Origin: Elysia crispata
Lineage: Eukaryota > Mollusca > Gastropoda > Plakobranchidae
Reading direction: 5' to 3'
DNA length: 64,000 bases
NCBI GenBank assembly: GCA_033675545.1
Contig: JAWDGP010003624.1
Span: 1-64,000, forward strand
This document shows positions 49,201 through 59,962 of the stretch, in pieces; position 1 is the first letter of the stretch, and every line of letters begins with the position of its first letter. Position numbers and translations under genes: made by a program. The notes under the pieces are model-generated. The model saw only the letters and a program-made list of their open reading frames with translations, searched no databases and had not been told where the DNA came from.

Positions 49201-52016
49201 CAGTGCGGTCTTAGTGGGTGAACTGCCCAATTCTTATCGTTGGGTGATGCACTAGAACTGGTCCTACCACTATCAATCAGTGCGGTCTTAGTGGGTGAAC
49301 TGCCCAATTCTTATCGTTGGGTGATGCACTAGAACTGGTCCTACCACTATCAATCAGTGCGGTCTTAGTGGGTGAACTGAGGTCATGTGCACTGCCCAAT
49401 TCTTATCGTTGGGTGATGCACTAGAACTGGTCCTACCACTATCAATCAGTGCGGTCTTAGTGGGTGAACTGAAGTCATGTGAACTGCCCAATTCTTATCG
49501 TTGGGTAATGCACTAGAACTGGTCCTATCGCGATCAATCAGTGCGGTCTTAGTGGGTGAACTTAAGTCATGTGAACTGCCCAATTCTTAACGTTGTGTGA
49601 TGCACTAGAACTAGTCCTACCACTATCAATCAGTGCGGTCTTAGTGGGTGAACTGCCCAATTCTTATGGTTGCGTGATGCACTAGAATTGGTCCTACCAC
49701 TATCAATCAGTGCGGTCTTAGTGGGTGAACTGAGGTCATGTGCACTGCCCAATTCTTATCGTTGGGTGATGCACTAGAACTGGTCCTACCGCTATCAATC
49801 AGTGCGGTCTTAGTGGGTGAACTGAAGTCATGTAAACTGCCCAATTCTTATCGTTGGGTGATGCACTAGAACTAGTCCTACCACTATCAATCAGTGCGGT
49901 CTTAGTGGGTGAACTGCCCAATTCTTATGGTTGCGTGATGCACTAGAACTGGTCCTACCACTATCAATCAGTGCGGTCTTAGTGGGTGAACTGAGGTCAT
50001 GTGAACTGCCCAATTCTTATCGTTGGGTGATGCACTAGAACTGGTCCTACCACTATCAATCAGTGCGGTCTTAGTGGGTGAACTGCCCAATTCTTATCGT
50101 TGGGTGATGCACTAGAACTGGTCCTACCACTATCAATCAGTGCGGTCTTAGTGGGTGAACTGCCCAATTCTTATGGTTGCGTGATGCACTAGAACTGGTC
50201 CTACCACTATCAATCAGTGCGGTCTTAGTGGGTGAACTGCCCAATTCTTATTGTTGCGTGATGCACTAGAACTGGTCCTACCACTATCAATCAGTGCGGT
50301 CTTAGTGGGTGAACTGCCCAATTCTTATCGTTGGGTGATGCACTAGAACTGGTCCTACCACTATCAATCAGTGCGGTCTTAGTGGGTGAACTGCCCAATT
50401 CTTATCGTTTGGTGATGCACTAGAACTGGTCCTACCACTATAAATCAGTGCGGTCTTAGTGGGTGAACTGCCCAATTCTTATGGTTGCGTGATGCACTAG
50501 AACTGGTCCTACCACTATCAATCAGTGCGGTCTTAGTGGGTGAACTGCCCAATTCTTATGGTTGCGTGATGCACTAGAACTGGTCCTACAATATCAATCA
50601 GTGCGGTCTTAGTGGGTGAACTGCCCAATTCTTATCGTTGGGTGATGCACTAGAACTGGTCCTACCACTATCAATCAGTGCGGTCTTAGTGGGTAAACTG
50701 CCCAATCCTTATCGTTGGGTGATGCACTAGAAATGGTCCTACCACTATCAATCAGTGCGGTCTTAGTGGGTGAACTGCCCAATTCTTATCGTTGGGTGAT
50801 GCACTAGAACTGGTCCTACCACTATCAATCAGTGCGGTCTTAGTGGGTGAACTGCCCAATTCTTATGGTTGCGTGATGCACTAGAACTGGTCCTACCACT
50901 ATCAATCAGTGCGGTCTTAGTGGGTGAACTGCCCAATTCTTATTGTTGCGTGATGCACTAGAACTGGTCCTACCACTATCAATCAGTGCGGTCTTAGTGG
51001 GTGAACTGCCCAATTCTTATTGTTGGGTGATGCACTAGAACTGGTCCTACCGCTATCAATCAGTGCGGTCTTAGTGGGTGAACTGCCCAATTCTTATTGT
51101 TGGGTGATGCACTAGAACTGGTCCTACCACTATCAATCAGTGCGGTCTTAGTGGGTGAACTGCCCAATTCTTATCGTTGGGTGATGCACTAGAACTGGTC
51201 CTACCACTATCAATCAGTGCGGTCTTAGTGGGTGAACTGCCCAATTCTTATGGTTGCGTGACGCACTAGAACTGGTCCTACCACTATCAATCAGTGCGGT
51301 CTTAGTGGGTGAACTGCCCAATTCTTATGGTTGCGTGATGCACTAGAACTGGTCCTACCACTATCAATCAGTGCGGTCTTAGTGGGTGAACTGCCCAATT
51401 CTTATTGTTGTGTGATGCACTAGAACTGGTCCTACCACTATCAATCAGTGCGGTCTTAGTGGGTGAACTGCCCAATTCTTATCGTTGGGTGATGCACTAG
51501 AACTAGTCCTACCACTATCAATCAGTGCGGTCTTAGTGGGTGAACTGCCCAATTCTTATGGTTGCGTGATGCACTAGAACTGGTCCTACCACTATAAATC
51601 AGTGCGGTCTTAGTGGGTGAACTGCCCAATTCTGATTGTTGCGTGATGCACTAGAACTGGTCCTACCACTATCAATCAGTGCGGTCTTAGTGGGTGAACT
51701 GAGGTCATGTGAACTGCCCAATTCTTATTGTTGGGTGATGCACTAGAACTGGTCCTACCACTATCAATCAGTGCGGTCTTAGCGGGTGAACTGAGGTCAT
51801 GTGCACTGCCCAATTCTTATTGTTGGGTGATGCACTAGAACTGGTCCTACCGCTATCAATCAGTGCGGTCCTAGTGGGTGAACTGAGGTCATGTGCACTG
51901 CCCAATTCTTATCGTTGGGTGATGCACTAGAACTGGTCCTACCGCTATCAATCAGTGCGGTCTTAGCGGGTGAACTGAGGTCATGTGAACTGCCCAATTC
52001 TTATCATTGGGTGATG
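46235..52016. repeat. 5.8-kb satellite of 77- and 92-bp units, about 70 copies
   Basis: Units run from GCACTAGAACTGGTCCTACC to CAATTCTTATCGTTGGGTGA and come in two lengths. 92-bp units contain GAGGTCATGTGCACT after GGTGAACT; 77-bp units lack exactly those 15 bp. Long units, mixed with a TATCGCGATCAATC variant, dominate 46.2-49.8 kb; short units dominate 50.0-51.7 kb. Each unit can form the stem CCCAA/TTGGG. No frame stays open. The surrounding sequence matches single-unit loci in blocks A, B and D. Confidence 0.98.
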
Positions 52017-52344
52017 CATGTCTATGCAGGGTAAAAATAAAACCATGGTATTTTTTAGACATTTTAATCAGTCTTTGCTCTGCAACCGCTTAAGACTGGA
52101 TTATAATGGTTTTCTCCATAATTCCCCTTTTTTCCACGATATATATATTAAAAAAAATTGATCATCCAACTAACTTATCTCTTTAGAAAGTGAGATGTTT
52201 GTGAATGAGGAGTATATGTTTATTTAAATTGAATTTTGAAAACATAGTCAAGAAAGTTATTATGTTAATTATGAAAATTCGGCTCGATGAATAAAATTTG
52301 TTTCTCCCACATTGTAAAAAGCAAAATGATAGTTTTAAGGTGAT

Positions 52345-52554
52345 GTGATTTTTGTTTCTGTTCACAGCTACCTTATAACCTTAATGAAGTTTTTTAATAT
52401 TCAGACTTCATTTACAATTTCACAAATCATAATATATATTCAAGAGAAGCTCATGAATATAAACATTCTAAACTGTCTGTGTCATATGTGCTTGATTGCG
52501 TATAATACACAGACAGCAAACAGTAGAAGTCACTTAGGCTCAGCTATTTCCTGA
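52345..52554 (+). CDS. 69-codon ORF shared with block D
   Basis: MIFVSVHSYLITLMKFFNIQ and on to SRSHLGSAIS, stop. The same frame at 59,216-59,425 differs by one residue (MIC for MIF), but the surrounding 700 bp is equally identical, so conservation is not evidence for coding. A TTTCTGTTCACAG acceptor lies inside the start. Hydrophobic, no domain recognised. Confidence 0.2.
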   Translation: MIFVSVHSYLITLMKFFNIQTSFTISQIIIYIQEKLMNINILNCLCHMCLIAYNTQTANSRSHLGSAIS

Positions 52555-52732
52555 GATATTTTATCATTTTACGATTTGTAAATGAAATATGACAGTGAAA
52601 ACATGCATTCTTAGTCCCTGTGTATGAATACCACTCTTGCATGGAAACTCTTAAAATAAAATACGGTGAGATTTCTTTATAAATCTTCAAAGATACCATA
52701 TTTTGAGATTCCTTTCCCAACAAATTATAAAC

Positions 52733-52824
52733 AGAAGACGCAAAGGACCACACCCACAATGCAGTGAGTAGCACCACCAGAAGACGCAAAGGACCACACC
52801 CACAATGCAGTGAGTAGCACCACC
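52733..52824 (+). repeat. 46-bp tandem duplication with a donor-like site in each copy
   Basis: AGAAGACGCAAAGGACCACA then CCCACAATGCAGTGAGTAGC, ACCACC is present twice, 46 bp apart, and the same pair occurs at 59,602-59,693. Each copy has an ACAG-like start, a short open KTQRTTPTM reading and ATGCA|GTGAGT. A single, diverged version is at 44,645-44,690 (KTQRTTPTV). It could be a 29-bp microexon; unproven. Confidence 0.6.
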
Positions 52825-53736
52825 AGATAACTTAGCAACCATGCACAGGAAAAGACTAGTAGCATAGAGCACAGGTGAAAGAATTGATAGAATAACAATA
52901 AAGCAGAGAGAAGAGAACAGATTGCTGGTAGAAGTCTATGTGCTAGTGCCAACGCACAGGAAGACAAAATAACTCATTACTTGGAGGTAATGATGAAAGA
53001 TGAAAAAAGCATCAGAGAGAGCAGATTATCATTTGTCTCCATAATGGAAGAGACAAGAGGAATGCCATTTCTGCCAAAGTATCAGCCACTGGCCAGATAC
53101 ATACCTTAACAGGTACAGAGGGAGAACGGAGGACCTAGTTGAAAGGAGCAAGAGGATGGAAAGCAGTGCCTCAGAGACTCGGAAGGAGACAGAAGTAGGA
53201 AAGGAGGCATCCCGCAAAGCTGCTAAGCTGAATGAGGAGAAAGAGGAAACGCCACAGAAACAGAGATATCAAGATGACACCAAAAAGAGCAAAGCACTAA
53301 TGAGCAGAAAGAGAAGAAAAGAAGAATCAAAAGAATGAGAAACACCTGAATCAGAAGCATGACCATCAGAAGAGGAAAAAGTAGCGATGGAGATTCCATG
53401 CACATCATGAATTAAACTCCTCTCACAGCTGAAAACCCAAGGAAGATGTATGTGAATGGGCAGAAAAGGAATGTGAGAACTTACAACCAGTGGCAAAGCT
53501 TATAGTAGCAAAGCTTGAGGAGAGTAGGACAAGAGTGAGTATTGTGTTCTGCGCTGAGAGGCTGCATTAACTTCTTGCTCAAAGTTTTTGTGCTGTTTTT
53601 CCTATTTTTGGAGTATTTTTCCTTGTGATGTTTATCTGAATTTGTGCATGTAGCTCAATTGTTTTCTCATCTACATTTTGGTGAAATTTGGACTAATTTC
53701 CATAAACAGAAAGTGACTTTTTGAATTAAAGGGAAA

Positions 53737-54219
53737 ATGGATCTTGCATTTTTGGCCATAGCCATTGCTTTGAACAATGTTTTGAAATCAACCAATAACA
53801 ACAAACAGTACCCTCAGGGAACCACCAACCTACATGGTCAAGTGTGTTCACATAATTTTTCTACTGGATCCAGCTCAATTTATACAAACAATGTGGGCTA
53901 TTGTGTCAACAATAGCTGTTTTCAATCTGACAACAATGTGTATCAAAGTCAAAATTACTACAGAAGTAGAACTATAGTTAGATACAAGTATACCAGGGCC
54001 CAGTTGTTACACATCAACACAGAGTACACCACTACCACTGTTAGTAACACCCTCATGAAAAGACTAGCAAATTTTAGTATTAGGAAAACACCGTGTCATT
54101 GTAAATTGAAAAAGACTAAGACTAAACGTGGAACTAAAGCAGGAAGGAAAAAGCATAGAATTCCTGTCCTAATTAAAAAAATTATAGTGCATTCTAATCA
54201 GAGACCTAAAAACCGTTAG
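53737..54219 (+). CDS. LINE ORF1, 160 residues
   Basis: Begins MDLAFLAIAIALNNVLKSTN, then a long Asn/Tyr/Ser/Gln-rich middle (residues about 20-95), then a strongly basic C-terminus (KLKKTKTKRGTKAGRKKHRI). No zinc knuckle, PHD finger or esterase domain is visible. Basic RGTxAGRK-type stretches often stand just before the endonuclease in CR1/L2-type LINEs, so this may be the separated amino-terminal part of one long ORF. The stop TAG (54,217-54,219) is followed at once by the ATG of ORF2. Likely role: nucleic-acid binding in the retrotransposition particle (inference). Confidence 0.6.
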   Translation: MDLAFLAIAIALNNVLKSTNNNKQYPQGTTNLHGQVCSHNFSTGSSSIYTNNVGYCVNNSCFQSDNNVYQSQNYYRSRTIVRYKYTRAQLLHINTEYTTTTVSNTLMKRLANFSIRKTPCHCKLKKTKTKRGTKAGRKKHRIPVLIKKIIVHSNQRPKNR

Positions 54220-57172
54220 ATGCATTCCAATCAGAGGTTTAAAAAACAAGCACCATCACAAAACTTGATTCCTGTCAAAGTTATAAAAACTTACTCCGTT
54301 CCTAACGAGGCACAAGGGTTGAAAGTCATCCATCTTAATGCGCAATCAGTAGGAAATAAGATTACTCTTGTCAATGACTTAATTGTAGAACTAGACGCAG
54401 ACATTGCATTTATCACAGAAACATGGCTCAAGCCAAAAGGCGACGAAGGAATTGTCAATCAATTCCGTCCTGATGGACACGCAAAGCCTCTGAACTTCGC
54501 ACGTACTACAGGGCAGCCTGGCGGCGGGATCTGCGTTATACATCGAGAATCACTTGACGCCAAGTGCACCGTGTTGACCAGCATGACACAATTTGAATGC
54601 TGTGAATGTAAACTTTACATCAATGGACGATCAGTTCTTCTCATCTGTGTCTATCGTCCTCCCCCAAGCCCCAAAAACAAGTTCACACCAAAACAATTTC
54701 TTGCTGAATTTGAGACTTTCTTGGATGAATTCTCACTAAATGTCCACCTTCCCATTATTATTGGAGATTTCAATCTACACTTTGACAATCAAACTGAGAC
54801 CTATGTTTGTCAAATGAGAGACATACTACGAACCCACCTCTTAACACAAGTTGTGAACTTACCTACACAAAAGAATAACCATATTCTTGACTGGGTAGTC
54901 ACTCCTGATATTAGCCTCATCAGCAATCTGCAGGTTATGGACAAATGTATATCAGACCATAAAGTAATTGTTTTCGATCTGCCCTTTTGCAAACCTGAAC
55001 CAGTGAAACGCACAATCACATGCAGGAATAAGAACATTGACAATCAAAAACTCGGTACAGCCATTCAAGGTGTAGCGGAAGAGATGAAAAAGGACTATAA
55101 CAAGAACCTAGTAGACATTTACAACAGAAAATTGAAAGAATTGCTGGACATCTACGCCCCATTAAAGACCCATATAGTTACCGATCGGCCATCCGCACCT
55201 TGGATGACATCACACATCAAGAACTTGAAAACTGAACGAAGGAGAGCAGAAAGAAAGTGGCACTCAACAAGCTTGTGTGTCCATAGAGACATTTATAGAG
55301 ACTTAAATAGAAAATTGAAAAATGCCATCGAAACAGCAAAGAAATATTACTATTGCCATAAGATAGAGGAGTGTCTCACATCTAAAGCTCTTTATAATGT
55401 TGCAAACACATTGTCTGGAAAAGGAGGTAACAGCCAGGGTTCTATTCCTAAAACAATTCCAGCAGACAAACTTGCTGAGAGATTTGGTAATTTCTTCATT
55501 GAAAAGACTGCAAAAATTAGGAAACCCATGGATGCTGCATCCTCTTCCCTTCCCTCTTTTGATTGTTTTGATGGAGATTGTATGATGATGTTTGAACCTG
55601 TGACAAAAGAAGATGTTATGAAAATCATTAAGGCGTCACCACCCAAATCTTGCTGTTTAGATCCCATCCCCACACCATTGTTAGTTATCCACCTTGAACA
55701 CCTTATTGAGCCAATAACTGCCATGATAAATCAGTCTCTTCTTTCTAGGATAGTGCCGGTCTCATTCAAACATGCTGTCGTTTTACCTCTGTTAAAAAAG
55801 CCAAATTTATCCCCTGAAGAGCTGAGCAATTTTAGACCTGTGTCAAATCTCCCTTTCCTTTCCAAGATTTTAGAAAAAGTGGTCCTTTTGCAAGCAGCAA
55901 TTGAAAAAACACTTGACAAAGAACAAACTTTTAGATAACTTTCAGTCTGCATATAGAGAATTTCACAACACAGAAACTGCTCTTCTAAAAGTTCAAAATG
56001 ACCTCATATGTGCTGCAGACAAAGGCCATACATCTATTCTTGCTTTGTTAGACCTAAGCGCAGCATTTGACACAATTGATCACAGTATTTTGTTAGAAAG
56101 ATTGTCTAAAACGTTTGGATTATCAGGGGTTGTCTTAAAGTGGTTTTCTTCTTATGTCAGTGGGCGTACTCAGTGTATAATGATAAACAACCAAACTTCT
56201 CCTGTATTTGACCTTAACTATGGAGTTCCCCAAGGATCTGTATTAGGACCTGTCCTCTACACCATATATACAAAACCATTAGGCACACTAATTCAAAGTT
56301 TTGATTTATATTATCACATGTACGCTGACGACACCCAAGTGTACTCCTCTTCTCGTCCAGAAAACTTTACTACCTTAGTAAAGAAATTTGAGAGTTGTAT
56401 ATCACATGTTAAAAATTGGATGATTGTTAACAAACTTAAGATGAATGAAGACAAAACAGAGCTTCTAGCATGTAGCATTGATAGAAAAGCTTTTCCATAT
56501 GTTGTTGACCACATGTACATTGATAGTGATCAGATACTGTTCTCTTCAAAAGCTAAAAATCTTGGTGTTTATTTTGATTCAAAGTTGTCAATGACCCCTC
56601 ATATCAATCATTTGGCCCAAATTATGTTCTTAGAGCTACGCAGAATTAAACAGATTAGATCTTTTTTAAATGAAGGGGCTGTGAAAACTCTTGTGTCCTC
56701 TTTTATTCTATCAAGACTAGACTACTGTAATTCCTTACTATATGGCTTACCCATGGACACACTAAAGAGGCTTCAATTGATTCAGAACAACGCTGCTCGT
56801 CTCATTTTGAAAAAACGTAAAAGAGATCACTTAACACCCATGTTTAGGCATTTACACTGGCTTCCTGTACAAACTAGGATAAAATATAAGATTGCTGTCT
56901 TATGCTTCAAATGTGTTCACGGCTATGCCCCTAATTATCTTGTAGATCTTGTCGGTATGTACGTCCCCACTCGTAGCTTACGATCAGGTAACAAAGCTTT
57001 GCTGTCAGTTCCATGCAAACCATCAAGAAAAGACGGCCATGGAGCATTTGTACAATGTGCACCAGTTGTCTGGAATGCCCTTCCCCTTTCCATCAGGGAG
57101 GCGAGTTCTATAAATCAGTTTAAGAACCTATTGAAAACCCATTTGTTTACTGCACATGAAGACCTTAATTAG
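54220..57172 (+). pseudogene. LINE ORF2: endonuclease and reverse transcriptase, one frameshift
   Basis: First frame 54,220-55,938 (572 residues): APE-like endonuclease with LNAQSVGNK, FITETWL, GGGICVIHRE, CVYRPPP, GDFNLHFD, LDWVVTP and the catalytic SDHKVI, then the first RT blocks CCLDPIPTPLL and FRPVSNLPFLSKILEKV. Second frame, open to 57,172: LLDNFQSAYREFHNTETALL, LDLSAAFDTIDHSILL, GVPQGSVLGPVL, YADDTQVY (catalytic), and the CR1/L2-type tail RLDYCNSLLYGLP...HWLPVQTRIKYKI. The frames overlap at about 55,901-55,938, and an A-run (GAAAAAACAC, about 55,903) is the likely single-base indel site. All catalytic motifs are otherwise present. Confidence 0.92.
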
Positions 57173-57660
57173 TCTGAGAAATTTGTCTTATTGTCAATGT
57201 CTTTTCTTATTTTCTTTGTACATGTAACTTATTTATTTTTTCCTCTTCTGTTTGTTTGAATTGTTAATGGACTAGGTTTTAGACTATAGACTAGTGTCAC
57301 TATGTTAAACGTTTGTAAATAGACTATTGTAAAGAGCTTCGAGCCTACAAGTAGGAAGAGGCGCTAGGAAATAACTTCATTATTATTATTATTATTAAGA
57401 GTGGAGTTGATGAAGCAGTGGGTTTAGATTAGATCTATGGTACAGGATATATTATATTAAACCTACGCTTAATGAATATTTGATACACATAATTATGATG
57501 GCTGTGATGTAAACAACCCTGTACCATCAAACTAAGACTGTCTTTATCAGATTTTGCTTGTTTCTCTCTAAAGGTTTTATCTACTTTAACATCATCTATT
57601 ATCTGTTTATATGAAGTCTAACAAAATTCTTTTGGTGTTCTTTTGTTGTTTTTATTTTAG

Positions 57661-57865
57661 GTTTGTACGAAAACAACCAATAATGTTCTTGAGATCCGCA
57701 CCAGTGGTAGTGCCAAGGGAGGAGCGGGAACTCGATTCTCTGGCTCCGAATCCGGATTACCAAGCTCCAAATGTGAGCAGATTTTACCATTGTTGGAGCA
57801 ATCATCATCACGATCATCATTACCATCTTTATCATCATGGTAACACCTTGAACATTAAATTATGA
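57661..57865 (+). CDS. Candidate last exon with His-rich tail (D copy)
   Basis: Follows a strong acceptor (GTTGTTTTTATTTTAG) and reads FVRKQPIMFLRSAPVVVPRE, ERELDSLAPNPDYQAPNVSR, FYHCWSNHHHDHHYHLYHHG, NTLNIKL and TGA. AATAAA follows 140 bp downstream at about 58,004. The C copy keeps the frame in both the PDYQAPN-like region and the His/Tyr tail but has an internal stop. The tail comes from CAT/CAC repeats and might be a microsatellite read in frame. If real, a Cys-Trp plus about nine His could bind metal. Protein family not recognised; no upstream exon has been connected. Confidence 0.4.
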
Positions 57866-59215
57866 CCATTTCTATCATTGCCCATCATTATGGTCTCTAT
57901 TATGCACATCCTGGTGGTGTGAACAGAGCTTCACAAGACTTTTCTAATGATATTGTTAACTCCTTTGGTTCATGAGAATAACTACCCCATTCTCATTCTA
58001 GAAACAAATAAAGCTATCAGCAACAGCTATGATTTGTTTGAAAAGCTCATATTTTTTAATGATTTTTTTTTAATTTATAAGAAAGTTAACACCTGAATGA
58101 GGTCATCTGAAAGGTTGTGTTTGTGTTTGGTAAGAAAAAGTTCCATAAATTCATTGAAAAAAAAATTACTAAAAATATATAGAAGGATTAATTTTGAAAA
58201 ATACTCTGAACTGCAAGACTTTTATTCAGTATAAAACATATAAAACTAAACAATTTGTTGAAACATTACAACAAAGAGAGCTGTGGTCCTTGCTTGCTCA
58301 AAAATGTATAAAGATACCCAATTTTTGTTCTTGGCTTTGAGACAGGACCTTTTGTGCAGTACTTAATAGAATATTGCTACAAGTGGCTATAAAAGTCCTT
58401 AACTTTTCTCAGACTCCCACAAGTCTCAGTGGAGAATTGCTTTCAAAATAAGTATTGAGTCAAGGTCTTAAAACGAACTAAATGATTGAATGAAGAAAGA
58501 AGTGAGCCAAGTTTTTCAGGCCCAGGTATAAAGAGCAAAATGCTGACTTGATACAGAAACGCAGGTGCTGCTTCAGTTTCACAGCAATCTGGACATTGCA
58601 GATATGAATGGAACTCAAATTTTCAATTAATGAGACCAAGTTAACTTTCTATCATGTGCTAGAAGCAAAGTCAGTTCAAACAAAACTATTTGAACAGCAA
58701 TAGGAAACACTGGTGTCAGGCCTATCTAATCAATTTTACAGGATCACGTAAAACATGAAATCCACCCTCAATTTTAAGAAAATGGAACCTCAGTTATTCA
58801 AGGTAAAATGAAGATCAACAATGACACAGGTTACTACTCTCCTACTGTAAAAAGTCACGTGCACTGCCCAATTCTTATCATTGGGTGATGCGTGTCTATG
58901 CAGGGTAGAAATAAAACCATGGTATTTTTGTGGCATTTTAATCAGTCTTTGCTCTGCAACTACTCAAGACTGGATTATATTGGTTTTCTCCAGAATTCCC
59001 CGTTTTTCCACGATATATATTCATAAAAATTGATCATCCAACTAACTTAACTCTTATGAAAGTGAGATTTTTGTGAATGAGGAGTATATGTTTATTTAAA
59101 TTGAATTTTAAAAACATAGTCAAGAAATTATTATGCTAATTATGAAAATTTGGCTCGATGAATAAAATTTGTTTCTCCCACATAGTAAAATGCAAAACAA
59201 TACTTTTAAGGTGAT
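57866..59215. other. Non-coding stretch of block D
   Basis: Collinear with 45,015-46,000 and 52,010-52,340 in block C. No conserved frame. Confidence 0.5.
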
Positions 59216-59425
59216 GTGATTTGTGTTTCTGTTCACAGCTACCTTATAACCTTAATGAAATTTTTTAATATTCAGACTTCATTTACAATTTCACAAATCA
59301 TAATATATATTCAAGAGAAGCTCATGAATATAAACATTCTAAACTGTCTGTGTCATATGTGCTTGATTGCGTATAATACACAGACAGCAAACAGTAGAAG
59401 TCACTTAGGCTCAGCTATTTCCTGA
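59216..59425 (+). CDS. 69-codon ORF, D copy of 52,345-52,554
   Basis: Same reading as the C copy with one residue change. The high identity reflects recent duplication or conversion of the whole segment. Low confidence as a gene. Confidence 0.2.
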   Translation: MICVSVHSYLITLMKFFNIQTSFTISQIIIYIQEKLMNINILNCLCHMCLIAYNTQTANSRSHLGSAIS

Positions 59426-59924
59426 GATATTTTATCATTTTACGATTTGTAAATGAAATATGACAGTGAAAACATGCATTCTTAGTCCCTGTGTATGAAT
59501 ACCACTCTTGCATGGAAACTCTTAAAATAAAATATGGTGAGATTTCTTTATAAATCTTCAAAGATACCATATTTTGAGATTCCTTTCCCAACAAATTATA
59601 AACAGAAGACGCAAAGGACCACACCCACAATGCAGTGAGTAGCACCATCAGAAGACGCAAAGGACCACACCCACAATGCAGTGAGTAGCACCACTAGATA
59701 ACTTAGCAAACATGCACAGGAAAAGACAAGTAGCATAGAGCACAGGTGAAAGAATTGATAGAATAACAATAAAGCAGAGAGAAGAGAACAGATTGCTGGT
59801 AGAAGTCTATGTGCTAGTGCCAACGCACAGGAAGACAAAATACCTCATTACTTGGAGGTAATGATGAAAGATGGAAAAGGCATCAGAGAGAGCAGATTAT
59901 CATTTGTCTCCATGAGGAATGCCA

Positions 59925-59962
59925 TACTGCTTCATCAATTCCATGGAGTTGATGAAGCAGTA
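59925..59962. repeat. Perfect 14-bp inverted repeat (hairpin)
   Basis: TACTGCTTCATCAA (59,925-59,938) and TTGATGAAGCAGTA (59,949-59,962) with a 10-base loop. The right arm is the start of the sequence shared with 57,401; the left arm is unique to this junction. Confidence 0.9.

Larger units (their letters stand above)
44615..53066 (+). repeat. Segmental duplication block C
   Basis: Shares its order with block D: 44,700-45,010 with 57,540-57,865, 45,360-45,950 with 58,210-58,790, 52,010-52,340 with 58,880-59,210, 52,345-53,066 with 59,216-59,925. Expanded by the 5.8-kb satellite. The last 720 bp are nearly identical to D, while the rest differ by about 8-12% by eye. Confidence 0.8.
53067..57396 (+). 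mobile_element. CR1/L2-like LINE, nearly complete
   Basis: Inserted within the C/D duplicated sequence: the C-D match stops at GAGGAATGCCAT (53,066) and block sequence resumes after the (ATT)n tail at about 57,400. It holds a 5' region with a Lys/Glu-rich frame (53,156-53,338), ORF1 (53,737-54,219), ORF2 (54,220-57,172) and a 3' UTR ending GAGGCGCTAGGAAATAACTT then (CATT)ATTATT. A GGCGCT...(ATT)n 3' end is typical of CR1/L2-type LINEs. One frameshift in ORF2 is the only clear break, so it inserted recently. The exact 5' edge is uncertain. Confidence 0.85.

Noticed and set aside
46235-52016. CRISPR-like array
   Set aside because: Units are contiguous satellite repeats without unique spacers, in a eukaryotic context.
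52544-52967. Minus-strand frames with repeated LLTALWVWSFASS
   Set aside because: Created by the 46-bp duplication; equally explained by the plus-strand sequence and not open in the diverged copy at 44.65 kb.
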